Shown here one piece after another: positions 45,248 through 55,500 of a DNA stretch of 64,000 nt. The stretch is from JACMLD01 sp044227095 (GTDB lineage Bacteria > Bacteroidota > Bacteroidia > Chitinophagales > Chitinophagaceae): NCBI GenBank assembly GCA_044227095.1, contig JBGAFV010000001.1:3906001-3970000 (forward strand). The letters are read 5' to 3'. Every line of letters starts with the position of its first letter. The stretch's first letter is position 1. Position numbers and translations under genes: made by a program. The notes beneath the pieces are model-generated. The model searched no databases. It saw only the letters and a program-made list of their open reading frames with translations, and was not told the origin of the DNA.

Positions 45248-46414
45248 ATGGTTGAAACTACTGAAGAATGCAAATTAGTTATTGAAGAAGCACGAAAACT
45301 TGCCCTTAAATACAAGCATGATGCCATTGGGTTTGATCATTTTTTCATTGGTATGTTAAATACGGATTGCCTGGCGAATGAATACCTAAAAAGTTTTGAC
45401 GCTGAAAATTGGAACATGGAGTTTGGAAAAAGATACACCGACAATGGAACACACTCAGAAGATGACAGCGTAGCTATAACAAATGAAGCAGAAACAATAT
45501 TGTTTCATGCTAATACTTTTGCTGAAAACAGCAATCATGAGGCCATCAACAGCATTCATATCCTTTTATCAATAATCAACTACGATAATTACATAACCGA
45601 AGCGTTACAAAAAAAAGGGATTGTTTTTGAGGATTTGGCGGCTAGCGCATTTAATGATTCGATAAAAAAAATTCCATCCGGAATTGAATTGATATGGACA
45701 AAACCATATTCAAAATTTGAGAAATTTTTTCTTTCGAAATCTGAAATTAAAAAGAAGATTGACGATTTATATTATTACGCACATACTTATTTTCATTATG
45801 GAGAGTATGATAATTGTTGTATTGCTTGTGATATAGGATTAAGCTTAGATTCAGCATATAATCCTTTTTCAATCTTAAAAGCTTGCAGTTTTTTGCATAA
45901 AAGGGAATTCGCAAAAGCAATACAATACCTTGAAGTACTTTCAGCGGAGTATCCTAACGATAACATTCATTTGCATAATCTGCAGTATTCGTATGAAGAA
46001 AATGGTGACTATATGAAATCCAGTGCTGTGCTTGATACTTTACTTGAAAGATTGCCAAACAATGATGTCTATCTAAATAACAAAGGCTTTAATTTTAATA
46101 ACCTTGGCAAGTACCAGGAATCTATCTATTATTATGAAAAAGCGATAGAATACAACCCGACATTTGCTTATGCCTGGGATAATATGGGGTTTTCAAAATA
46201 TAAGCTTGGTGATACAGAAGAAGGACTTAGGCTGATTGATTATTCGTTGGAATTGGATAAAGGGAACGCTTATGCATATAGAAATAAAGGCATAATTTTC
46301 ATGGAACAGCAAGATCACATACGGGCTATTGAGAATTTTAATTTAGCGTTGAAGTTTGGATATACAAAGAGGTATGGTGACGAAGTAATTAATTTGCTAA
46401 AAAAGATAAGTTGA
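45248..46414 (+). CDS. Clp N-terminal-domain protein fused to TPR repeats, no ATPase
   Basis: The ATG at 45248 follows AAGGA at a good distance; an earlier in-frame ATG (45149) adds a 33-residue segment that does not look like the family. The 388-residue product begins with a double Clp_N/ClpC-like repeat: HDAIGFDHFFIGML and HEAINSIHILLSII, the two halves of a Clp R-domain. A helical linker follows, then about six tetratricopeptide repeats (from about residue 190; NNKGFNFNNLGKYQESIYYY, AYAWDNMGFSKYKLGD). No Walker A or B motif is present. The Clp N-domain binds substrates or adaptors, so this may be an adaptor or decoy; the role is inference. It is convergent with the FGGY kinase. Confidence 0.8.
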   Translation: MVETTEECKLVIEEARKLALKYKHDAIGFDHFFIGMLNTDCLANEYLKSFDAENWNMEFGKRYTDNGTHSEDDSVAITNEAETILFHANTFAENSNHEAINSIHILLSIINYDNYITEALQKKGIVFEDLAASAFNDSIKKIPSGIELIWTKPYSKFEKFFLSKSEIKKKIDDLYYYAHTYFHYGEYDNCCIACDIGLSLDSAYNPFSILKACSFLHKREFAKAIQYLEVLSAEYPNDNIHLHNLQYSYEENGDYMKSSAVLDTLLERLPNNDVYLNNKGFNFNNLGKYQESIYYYEKAIEYNPTFAYAWDNMGFSKYKLGDTEEGLRLIDYSLELDKGNAYAYRNKGIIFMEQQDHIRAIENFNLALKFGYTKRYGDEVINLLKKIS

Positions 46415-46425
46415 TCTTCTAAAAC

Positions 46426-47928
46426 TTACACATTATCTAGCATTTGTTTCATGTGGTGCATTTGATCATTATTCATTTCATCTTTTAGAATGGTATAGAG
46501 GCGTTCAAATTTTTCAAATTGCTGCAGGTAGGTTTGATGCTGCAATGCATTAGGCTCATAGCGTTCTTTAATTTCCATTGACCATTTTTTATCTATTGCC
46601 AATGCTTTCATGCCAATTTTTACAGCACCCGCAGCCGAGCTTTCTACTGCGCCAGATACTACAACAGTACAGTTAAACATATCGCAAAGCATTTGCAGCC
46701 ACAAAGGGTTTTGTGTAAAACCACCTGTAGCCTGTATTTCGGTGATGTGGTTTTTCTCTACCAATATTTTGCCGATGCTGTACACATGGTAAATTACCGC
46801 TTCCATACCAGCCCTTACCATATGTGCCCTGGTATGCGTTATATCCAATCCAAAGAAAACTCCTTTTGCATTAGAATTCCAGATAGGAGCCCTTTCACCA
46901 AGCAAATAAGGAATAAAAACCAATCCGTCGCAACCAGCAGGTATTGTTGCAGCTTGTTCAAAAAAATCTGCGTAAGCTTCATCAGACTGAAAAATATTAT
47001 CATGCAGCCATTGCAGCACTACAGCGCCATTGCTGCCAGCTCCGCCAATTATATATTTTCCGCTATAGAGATGATAACAGAATGTTCTCATTTGCGCATC
47101 TGTATGCACGCCTTCTGCGGCTATTCTTACTGCGCAACTGGTGCCTATAGAAATGGCCATAGTATTGGGGGTAATAGCGCCACTACCAAGATTAGCCAAA
47201 GCACCATCGCTTCCGCCAATAATAAAAGGTGTTTTTAATAGGTGCTTCAACCTTTTATCGTTAAAATATTTGTTTTGCGGAGAAAGCAACTCTTTTTGTG
47301 TGGCATCAACCAATACAGATAATTGTTCTTGTTTTAGCCCTATATAGGAAAGAATGGTATTATCCCACGCAAGTGTATGCGCATTCATTAGCCCGGTAGC
47401 AGAAGCCATTTGTGTATCTGCAATATATTTTCCAAAGAGCCGGAAAAAAATATATTCTTTAATGCCAATGAATTTTGCAGCAGTTGTAAATAAATCGAAC
47501 CGGTTTTCTTTTAGCCATAGCAATTTGCACAGAGGCGACATGGCATGTATGGGAACACCGGTTTTATGGTAAAAATCAATTCCAGTAGTGGTTTCGCGTA
47601 AATGTTCTGCTATCTCACCAGCACGGTTGTCTGCCCAAATAATACAATTGGTAAGCGGATTGCCTTCTTCATCTACCGCCATAATGCTGTGCATTGCCGC
47701 ACTAAAACTAACTAATATCGCTGTATCGTTCTTGATGGAGTTTGTAATCTTATTAATGCTATTGATAACAGCCTCTAATATTTCATCGGCATCCTGTTCG
47801 CTGTATGAAGGCTGGGGGTGAAGTATGGAATAGCCAATGGTCTCACGGGCAATGATTGATCCGTTGCCGGAAAAAGCAACTGCCTTTGTAGATGTGGTAC
47901 CAATGTCTATGCCTATGTAGTAGTTCAT
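46426..47928 (-). CDS. FGGY carbohydrate kinase, gluconokinase-like (paralogue 1)
   Basis: Phosphorylates a sugar, polyol or sugar acid with ATP. The 500-residue protein has the FGGY N-terminal lobe (DIGTTSTKAVAF), the substrate loop MHSIMAVDEEGNPLTNCIIWADNR and the C-terminal GATGGFTQNPLWLQMLCD-like lobe. In Bacteroidota, this subgroup is usually annotated as gluconokinase or xylulokinase; specificity is not assignable. It resembles the kinase at 56890-58407, and the two flank a SusC/SusD uptake locus. It lies downstream of the transporter on the same strand. Confidence 0.9.
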   Translation of the reverse strand: MNYYIGIDIGTTSTKAVAFSGNGSIIARETIGYSILHPQPSYSEQDADEILEAVINSINKITNSIKNDTAILVSFSAAMHSIMAVDEEGNPLTNCIIWADNRAGEIAEHLRETTTGIDFYHKTGVPIHAMSPLCKLLWLKENRFDLFTTAAKFIGIKEYIFFRLFGKYIADTQMASATGLMNAHTLAWDNTILSYIGLKQEQLSVLVDATQKELLSPQNKYFNDKRLKHLLKTPFIIGGSDGALANLGSGAITPNTMAISIGTSCAVRIAAEGVHTDAQMRTFCYHLYSGKYIIGGAGSNGAVVLQWLHDNIFQSDEAYADFFEQAATIPAGCDGLVFIPYLLGERAPIWNSNAKGVFFGLDITHTRAHMVRAGMEAVIYHVYSIGKILVEKNHITEIQATGGFTQNPLWLQMLCDMFNCTVVVSGAVESSAAGAVKIGMKALAIDKKWSMEIKERYEPNALQHQTYLQQFEKFERLYTILKDEMNNDQMHHMKQMLDNV

Positions 47929-48026
47929 TTAATTGTATTTTTTTGTCGTGATTGGTGAGACGTCAGTCGATAGTCCGGAGTCGAGAGTCAATAATCAATA
48001 AACACGGCGCACTTGTTTGCACCCAC

Positions 48027-49049
48027 TCACGACTCACGATTCACGATTGATGCTTCACGATTCACGTCTTCCGGCAATCTATTATGCCACCAATTCGCCA
48101 GGGATGATCCGGTTATGTTCATTAACGGACCAAATATGGCAGGTGCCAATCCTATAGTGGCCAATCCTCCCATCAGCAATGCCAACCCGGATGCAAGTCC
48201 GCTATTTTGCATACCTACTTCCAGCGAAAGTGTACGACAATCCTTTTCTGAAAATTTCAATAAACGGCCGCTCCAGTAACCCAGCGTATAACCCAAAACG
48301 TTATGTATTAAAACAGCAACAACCAGCAAAAGCCCAACACTTCTTAAACTTTCATGCCCAGCTGCTGTAATAACAACAATTATCAAGGCAATGCCCAACA
48401 TAGAAATAAGCGGCATTATTTTATCCAGCCATTTTACTTTTCCTCTTGCCAGGTAATGAAACAATAAACCGGCTACAATGGGAATGATAACCACTTTTGT
48501 TGTATCCCATGCCATGTCTGTAAAATGAACTGCTACAAGCCGTCCCGCCAATAAACGCATCAGCAATGGCGTAAACAAAGGAGACAGCAGGGTAGAAACC
48601 GTTGTAACGGCTACGGACAATGCTAAATTAGCCCTCGACAAATATGCCATTACATTCGATGCAAGTCCGCTGGGGCAACAGCCTACCAGTATTATACCAG
48701 CCGCTATCTCATTTGGAAAATTAAAAACAGTGGCAAGCGTAAATCCTATCAACGGCATAATGGTATAATGACAAACCACACCTGCAATAATGCCTTTAGG
48801 GTTTTTAAAAACTGTTTTAAGATCCAGCAGGCTAAGTTCGCTACCCATACCAAACATTATTACCTGCAATAATGGTATAATGAGTTTAGATAACTTAAAT
48901 CCATTTACCTGCACAAAATACTGCGGGTAATACATGGCCATGCTAACCGCTGCAAAAATTGTAACTGTAAATGAAAACCCTTTTAATGCCGGAATACGTT
49001 GGAAAACCAAAGCCAATACCAGAAAAAAAGACATTAAAAGCCAGCCCAT
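48027..49049 (-). CDS. BASS-family (bile acid:Na+ symporter-like) transporter
   Basis: A 340-residue membrane transporter with about ten hydrophobic segments and the family motifs VGCCPSGLASNVMAYLSRAN and LEVGMQNSGLASGLA. The frame also opens at a TTG (49088), but the extra residues lie in an AT-rich repeat tract, so the ATG at 49049 (MGWLLMSFF) is preferred. The C-terminus (PEDVNREASIVNRES) is read from a low-complexity tract of CACGATTCACGATT units. Relatives carry organic anions such as bile acids, pyruvate or pantoate. Next to FGGY kinases and a sugar-acid dehydratase, import of a sugar acid is a reasonable guess. Confidence 0.88.
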   Translation of the reverse strand: MGWLLMSFFLVLALVFQRIPALKGFSFTVTIFAAVSMAMYYPQYFVQVNGFKLSKLIIPLLQVIMFGMGSELSLLDLKTVFKNPKGIIAGVVCHYTIMPLIGFTLATVFNFPNEIAAGIILVGCCPSGLASNVMAYLSRANLALSVAVTTVSTLLSPLFTPLLMRLLAGRLVAVHFTDMAWDTTKVVIIPIVAGLLFHYLARGKVKWLDKIMPLISMLGIALIIVVITAAGHESLRSVGLLLVVAVLIHNVLGYTLGYWSGRLLKFSEKDCRTLSLEVGMQNSGLASGLALLMGGLATIGLAPAIFGPLMNITGSSLANWWHNRLPEDVNREASIVNRES

Positions 49050-49088
49050 GTCAATTGTGTTATTTCCTGCTGAATTAGTAATTGCCAA

Positions 49089-49353
49089 TTAACAATTAGT
49101 AATTAGAAATTAATAATTCCGCATGCTTTAATGCAAAACGCAAGCAACAGATGTTTCAACCCATCAAATACCCATAGGAATATTGCAAACGTTTAATTCA
49201 ATATCATTGGTCACTAAAAGATCATCTGTGTTACAATTGTTGAACTGAGCGTAGCAACGATGATCTATCTGTGTTGCTACTGCTGATTACAAAAAATCTA
49301 CAAACCATCCTGACTTGAATTCTCAATTATTAATTCTTAATTACTAATCAAAA
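49089..49353. repeat. Intergenic region with dispersed repeat (minus-strand copy)
   Basis: 49220-49286 read on the minus strand gives CAGTAGCAACACAGATAG, then GATCATCGTTGCTACGCT and CAGTTCAAC. It matches the 22674-22745 repeat without its GC-rich insert. AT-rich AATTAGTAATTA-type tracts lie at both ends (49070-49115 and about 49319-49350). Confidence 0.5.
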
Positions 49354-50838
49354 CTAACTCCACACCCTGTCGTGAGAACGTTTATCGTTCCATTCTGTTG
49401 TAGGTGCGAAATAAGATTTATCGGTTGGCAATAAATGTTTTTTTACTTCTTCATCTACCAGTTCTATACCCAATCCTGGTGCTGTTAATGGAACATTGGC
49501 AAAACCTTTTTCAAACAGTTTACGGCCGTCTGTTGTTTTTACCAGTGTTTCCCACCATGGACTGTCTAATGAGTGGTGCTCCAGTGCAAGGAAGTTTTGT
49601 GTTGCAGCAGCGCAGTGTACATTGGCCATAAAAGAAATTGGGCTGCCTGCAAAGTGCATAGCCATAGCCACACCGTGTTCTTCTGCATAATCACCAATTC
49701 TTTTTGTTTCCAGCAAACCACCAGAGCTGGCAAGATCCGGGTGAATAATATCTACAGCATGTGCGTCTATCAATGGTTTAAATCCGCTAAGGAGATATAT
49801 GTCTTCACCTGTTAGTACAGGAGTTTCCAATGCATCAGACATTGTTTTGTATTGATCTGTATACTCCCATGGCACCATATCTTCTAGCCATGCAAGGCGA
49901 TATTTTTCTACTTTTTTACCAAATCGAATAGCATTGTTTAAATCGAAATGGCCATAGTGATCAGATGAAAGCGGTATTTCATAACCAATAGCAGAACGCA
50001 CTTCGTCTATAATAGCGGCCATATCGTCCAATCCTTTTTCAGTAATCTGAATAGCAGTAAAAGGATGTTTGGTATTTGCGTAGTCCATATAACCACCATT
50101 CCACTGACCAAGATTTTTGCCCCAGAAATTGCTATTGATAAGATTGCCAGGTTTATCTTTTATTTCGCCAATAGAAATGTCCATCTTCAGCCATGTCATT
50201 CCCTGTACTTCAAGCCTGTTTTTAATTTTTGCTTTGAATTCGTCCATAGTAGGCGCTTCCGGTGTATCTGCATACATTCTAACTTTATCGCGGTAACGGC
50301 CACCCAGCAATTGCCATGCAGGAACATTGTATGCTTTGCCGCAAAGATCCCACAAAGCCATTTCTACGCCGCAAACACCGCCCGCCTGTCGTGATGGGCC
50401 ACCAAATTGTTTAATGGTTTTAAAAAGCATTTCCACATTGCAGGGATTTTGTCCGAGCAACCTGCTCTTTAGCATCAGCGCATATCTTTCATCTGCGCCA
50501 TCCCTTACTTCGCCCAAACCATAAATGCCCTGGTTGGTATCTATGCGCAGCAATGGGGTGCGGCCTACATTTTGAATAATGCAATAGCGCATATCCGTGA
50601 TCTTTAGATCCGATGGATTTGAAAAACGGTTTACTTTCTGTGTGGTTTGCGCTACAATATCTTCTATAGGTGTAAACATAAAAGAACTGCCCAAAGCAAG
50701 ACCGCCCAATGTTGATTTCTTAAAAAACTCCCTGCGGCTGTTTTCGTGGCCTTCTTTTTTATTGCTGCTGTTTACTGCCTCTTGTGGTGCTGGATCTTTA
50801 AGACCAATTTTTTCCAGGAATTTCTGTGATGGGGTCAT
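49354..50838 (-). CDS. Enolase-superfamily sugar-acid dehydratase-like protein with Tat signal
   Basis: A 494-residue member of the mandelate racemase/muconate lactonising group. A twin-arginine motif SRREFFKK (R35-R36), followed by a hydrophobic stretch, predicts Tat export. The catalytic barrel shows metal-ligand segments SSDHYGH, WLEDMVPWE and TGEDIY, a KMDIS lysine region and MAMHFAGSPIS with a candidate catalytic histidine. Relatives dehydrate sugar acids such as gluconate, galactonate or rhamnonate. It is downstream of susD on the same strand. Confidence 0.85.
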   Translation of the reverse strand: MTPSQKFLEKIGLKDPAPQEAVNSSNKKEGHENSRREFFKKSTLGGLALGSSFMFTPIEDIVAQTTQKVNRFSNPSDLKITDMRYCIIQNVGRTPLLRIDTNQGIYGLGEVRDGADERYALMLKSRLLGQNPCNVEMLFKTIKQFGGPSRQAGGVCGVEMALWDLCGKAYNVPAWQLLGGRYRDKVRMYADTPEAPTMDEFKAKIKNRLEVQGMTWLKMDISIGEIKDKPGNLINSNFWGKNLGQWNGGYMDYANTKHPFTAIQITEKGLDDMAAIIDEVRSAIGYEIPLSSDHYGHFDLNNAIRFGKKVEKYRLAWLEDMVPWEYTDQYKTMSDALETPVLTGEDIYLLSGFKPLIDAHAVDIIHPDLASSGGLLETKRIGDYAEEHGVAMAMHFAGSPISFMANVHCAAATQNFLALEHHSLDSPWWETLVKTTDGRKLFEKGFANVPLTAPGLGIELVDEEVKKHLLPTDKSYFAPTTEWNDKRSHDRVWS

Positions 50839-50947
50839 TGGAATATAATTTTTTATTAGTTAAAACAAATTTCAATTGAAAATAGCCAACAATAAAGTAA
50901 GCCGCTTGTTAAGCCTCGTTTTAAAACAGTTTTAATGAAAGATTAAT

Positions 50948-50977
50948 GGATGCAGCTTTTGTTAACAAGCTGCATCC
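50948..50977. terminator. Hairpin between susD and the dehydratase gene
   Basis: GGATGCAGCTT pairs perfectly with AAGCTGCATCC (11 bp, 8-base loop). On the minus strand it is followed by only a weak T run (ATTAATCTTTC), so it may be a leaky terminator or an mRNA-stability hairpin that lowers downstream expression. Confidence 0.6.
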
Positions 50978-51009
50978 CGTGAGGTTGTTTAGCAATAGTG
51001 CAAAATTCC

Positions 51010-52548
51010 TTATGGCTTATCCCACCAGATTCTTGTACTCATTTTGTCTGCACCCTGTTTTGCTACGGCAGCATTATAATTTGTTGTGTTAACAGATTGC
51101 TCAGAAGTAGGGTAACCCAGTCTTCTTATAAACGTTCCGTTTGGCACATCAGGATTGCTCGGTTGTCCGTAAGGGTTAGGTGTAAGTACAGGAAAGCCAC
51201 TTCTCCTGAAATTGGCAAATGCTTCCGGGCCGTTCAGGAAAGATGCAATCCAGTATTGTGTATTGATTTGCTCCAGTTCTGTACCTGCGCCAAGTGGATT
51301 GGCAGCAACATATGTGTCGCGGGCACCAGCAGCTACTGCGCAACCAGCATCGTAGCTTACCATCTGATCCATATGTGCCCTTATGCCATCAGCAAAATAT
51401 TGTGCAGCCGTACCAGCAGTTATCCATCCGCGGAACCTTGCTTCTGCAAGCAATAATTGTGTTTGTGCTGCAGTAACATAAAATACCGGGGAAGCTACTT
51501 TAACAATCCTTCTTCTGTCTGCCTGTGAATAATCATAAAAGCTTGCAAGGCCGTCTGCAGTTGCTTTTGCTACAATGGTTCCGTTGTCATATCCCATTGG
51601 CATGCCTATTTGCTGTGCCGGGGTAGTAGAACCAGAAGCAACAGTCTGGCCGTTGCCAGATGTAGCACCTACATAACGGATAGCGATAGCCGATAAACGC
51701 GGATCGTTGGTATTTTTTAACTGGTCTACAAAAGGTTTTGCAAGGTAGAAGTTTGCAGCTTCTGTACCATTAAGCATATTGCCAATTGCCTGTGTGTAGT
51801 TGGCATCCTGGCGCATGAGTGCATTGTCTGCATTGGTAAGTATTACGCCACCATTGTAAGCCGCAAGTACTGTGGATTGTGCTTTTGCTGCATCTACTTT
51901 GCTAAGGCGCATTCCTGCCCTTAATAAAAGTGAATAGGCAAATTTTTTCCATTGGGCTATATTGCCTGCATACAATACATCAGAACCTTCTATGGTACCA
52001 CCTGCGTTTAATGCAGCAGCTGCATCAGTTAACTCGCTGATGAGTTTTGGATAAATATCCGATTGCGCATCATATTTTGGAAAGAAAACCTGGTCTGAAA
52101 AACCTCCACCAGCTTCTGAATAAGGAATATCGCCATGCTCATCAGTTAATATCATAAATGCATAAGCCTGGAATATCCTTGCCATATTGTACAGGTTGCT
52201 TCTTGATGTATTGCTTTTGGTACTTACAATAACATCGTGCGTGTATTTTATTACATTCTGGTAATAGTTGGCCCAGGCAATACCACCTGCGTCCCTGCTA
52301 TCCTGGTTAAAATTTGCGCCGGCAAGTACACCACCATTGGGCGATACCATTTGTTGCACCACACCCATATCATAGATTACTGTTTTGGTGGGGAATGATG
52401 CACTAATAATAGCGTTATTGAGCAGCAATGCCGGGTCAACAGATGTTGGGCTGGTTTTATTTTTATTCAAGTCTTCTAATCCTTTCTCGCACGAAACGGC
52501 GGAAAGTAAAAAAACGATCAGGAGGCTATAGCTATATATTTTTTTCAT
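51010..52548 (-). CDS. SusD/RagB-like outer-membrane nutrient-binding lipoprotein
   Basis: Surface lipoprotein that captures a glycan or oligosaccharide and works as a lid on the SusC channel. The 512-residue protein has a lipobox ending at C20 (SAVSC) and the SusD-like_2 start GLEDLNKNKTSPTSVDPALL. TPR-like helices follow (AYAFMILTDEHGDIPYSEA, LLLRAGMRLSKVDA). It lies 11 bases downstream of susC, in the same transcript. Its sequence does not reveal the ligand. Confidence 0.93.
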   Translation of the reverse strand: MKKIYSYSLLIVFLLSAVSCEKGLEDLNKNKTSPTSVDPALLLNNAIISASFPTKTVIYDMGVVQQMVSPNGGVLAGANFNQDSRDAGGIAWANYYQNVIKYTHDVIVSTKSNTSRSNLYNMARIFQAYAFMILTDEHGDIPYSEAGGGFSDQVFFPKYDAQSDIYPKLISELTDAAAALNAGGTIEGSDVLYAGNIAQWKKFAYSLLLRAGMRLSKVDAAKAQSTVLAAYNGGVILTNADNALMRQDANYTQAIGNMLNGTEAANFYLAKPFVDQLKNTNDPRLSAIAIRYVGATSGNGQTVASGSTTPAQQIGMPMGYDNGTIVAKATADGLASFYDYSQADRRRIVKVASPVFYVTAAQTQLLLAEARFRGWITAGTAAQYFADGIRAHMDQMVSYDAGCAVAAGARDTYVAANPLGAGTELEQINTQYWIASFLNGPEAFANFRRSGFPVLTPNPYGQPSNPDVPNGTFIRRLGYPTSEQSVNTTNYNAAVAKQGADKMSTRIWWDKP

Positions 52549-52559
52549 GATTGTCGGTA

Positions 52560-55500
52560 TTAAAATTTAACGTTTAAGTTCAGACCAAGTCCTCTTGTTG
52601 TTGGTACACCGGCGGACTCAAGACCTACGTTGTTGTCTGAAGCAAAGCCAAAACTTTCAGGATCTATATTGTCAACCCATTTTTTTATAATCAGCACATT
52701 GTTGGCAACAAAGTCTAGTTTTAAACCTTTAATGGGCCATTTTGTTGGAACGAACCTTGTAAAGTCATACCCGAGGCTAATCTGGCGCAGTTTCCAGTAA
52801 CCAGCATTGTAAATAACTGGCTCAACAATTTGTTGAGAACGCAAATGCTCCCAATATGTTTGCACCGCTGCAACAGCTGTATTTACACCACCAGACTGGT
52901 TTACACCAACACCGGTTACACCACCAACTCTTCCGGTAAGTGTCATTTTATGCAAGCCTTCGCGTATTGCATTGAAGTTTGTTCCTGAAAGCATTTTGCC
53001 ACCCAGTTTGTAATCTATGAAAACAGTAAGGGTGAGGCCTTTGTAGTTAAATGAGTTTAAGAAACCGCCAGTCCATTTGGGCAATGCACTTCCAAATAAA
53101 ACCAAATCAGGCGTACGTAGTGGTAAACCGTTTGACTGGAATATCATTTCGCCTTTAGCGCTGCGTGCATAACCAAAACCTGCAAGTTGTCCCATTTCTT
53201 CACCTACAACCAACCTTGTTTCTCCATTGAAAACGTGTGTGGCCGTAGTGATTTTTTCTCCGGGTTTATCAGTTAAAATGCTCAGCACTTTTGTTTTGTT
53301 ATATCCTGTATTGGCTGTAAACTCCCAGGTAAAGTTTTTGCTTTTGTAAGCAACGATGTTCAATAAAGCTTCCCATCCGTTGTTTACACTTTTACCACTG
53401 TTGATGCGGGTGCTGGTAAAACCAGAACCATCAGATATCTGCACACCAACAATCTGGTCTTTGGTTGTTTTTTTATACGCTGCCACATCTATGTTCACCC
53501 TGTTGTTGAAAAGCCTTAACTCCAGGCCAACTTCTGTTTCTGATGTTCTGCTGGGTTTAAGGTTTGCGTTTGGTACAACTGCCCCGTTATTACCAACAGC
53601 TACAGGAACGCCTGCGGGATTGTTGATAAGATTAGAATTGATTCCATAGAACAATACATCTGAATAGGGGCCAACATCACCATCACTACCTACTTCAGCA
53701 TATCCTAATCTTAATTTACCAAAAGACAACCATGATAATGTGGGCAATGATTCAGAGAAAACATAAGCGCCGGAAACAGAAGGGTATAAGATGCTTCTGT
53801 TAGCAGGAGACAATGTGGAGAACCAGTCGTTTCTCACGGTTCCGTTCAAATAAAGTGTTTTGTTCCATGAAACTTCGGCTGAACTATACAGTGAGTTTAC
53901 GCCTTGTTCTATAAGCGTATACTGTGGATCTTTTGCTCTTCCGTTTTGAACGGTGTACAATCCGCGGATAACAAAATCTGTTACCTGTACATTGTTTATA
54001 TCATTGCGGCGGCGCATCTGGTTGCCACCACCTGTAAGGTTTACGTCAAATTTGCCAAAACTTTTTGTTGCACTGATAAGGAAGTCGAGGTTGGTTTCCC
54101 TAAAGCGGCGCGACTCTTGTGTAAATACACCGTTTACAAAACCAGGCTGTGCTGCAGCTCTTGATGCCTGGCCAGTAGGGAAGTTGTTTACATCCTCATC
54201 CCGGCTCCAGTAATCTTGTCCAAAACGACCTTGTACAAACAACCAGGGAAGAATATTGTATTTCGCAAACACGTTGCCGAAGATCCTGTCACGTTTTATG
54301 ATATGAAATTGTTCTGCCATTACCCAGTAAGGGTTGGTGCGGTTCATAAAACGGGAGTAGATGTATTCATTTCCTGCTGAATTGTATTTATTGGCATTCA
54401 GTACACTTAATGGCATTGAATTGGCCATTGCCATAATAACAGTAGGAATTGAGTTATCCTGGTTGGCAATGTTTGGCGGGTTTTTATTGTCTTCTCTTGA
54501 ATAGTTAATGTTGCCACCAAAACTTAGTTTCTCAGATAAGTTATAGCTGAAACCAAGGTTGATGCTTTTGCGGTTGAAAGTATTGTTGGGAACAATACCG
54601 TCATTGCTTGTATTATTCAAAGACATGTACATACCGCCTTTGTCGCCACCTGCGGAAAGTGTAACTGTATTCGAAATGTTTTGTCCATGCCTGTAAAATT
54701 CTTTGATGCGGCTGCCCTGGGGTTCATAAGGAAGCGTAAGATTATTGAACAAGACCTGCGTCATACCCGGAGCAAATTTTTCGCCAAAAGACCATTGACC
54801 AGAAGTAGGATTAGGTGTTGTAGGACGAGCACCATTTTCTCCCTGTCCGTATTCTTTCTGATAGTCAGTAAAGTCAAGCGGCTTCTCATTCATATAATTC
54901 AGGTTGTACGACACGCCAATTCCTCTTCCCTTATTTCTTGTTTTGGTGGTAATCATTATAACCCCATCTTTTGCTCGAGAGCCATACAACGCTGCAGCAG
55001 GAGCACCTTTAAGTATGCTCATACTTTCAATATCATCAGGGTTAATGCTTGATAATCCGTCGCCACCATCTGAAGTAATACCGCCGCCTTTTACACCATT
55101 GGAAGCATCACCATTGAAATTGGTATTGTCAACAGGCACGCCATTTATTACAATCAGGGGGCTGTTTGTTCCATTTATAGATGATTGGCCGCGGATGCGG
55201 ATTTTTGATGTACCGCCGGGGCCTGTACCTAAAGAAGAGATATTTACACCCGCAACTTTACCCTGTAATGCATTTATTACATTTGGGGTGCGGTTTACCG
55301 TTAGTTCATCTGGTTTTACATTAGTGGTCGAGTAACCAAGCCCTCTTGCCTGTTTCTTAATACCAAGGGCTGTTACAACCACTTCATCCAGGTTGCGTAA
55401 ATCTTTTGCCATTAAAATGGAAATAGATGTTCTTCCGCCAACAGTAATTTCCTGCCTGGCATAGCCTACCGAGCTTACTACAAGTACTGCTTTGGCCGGG

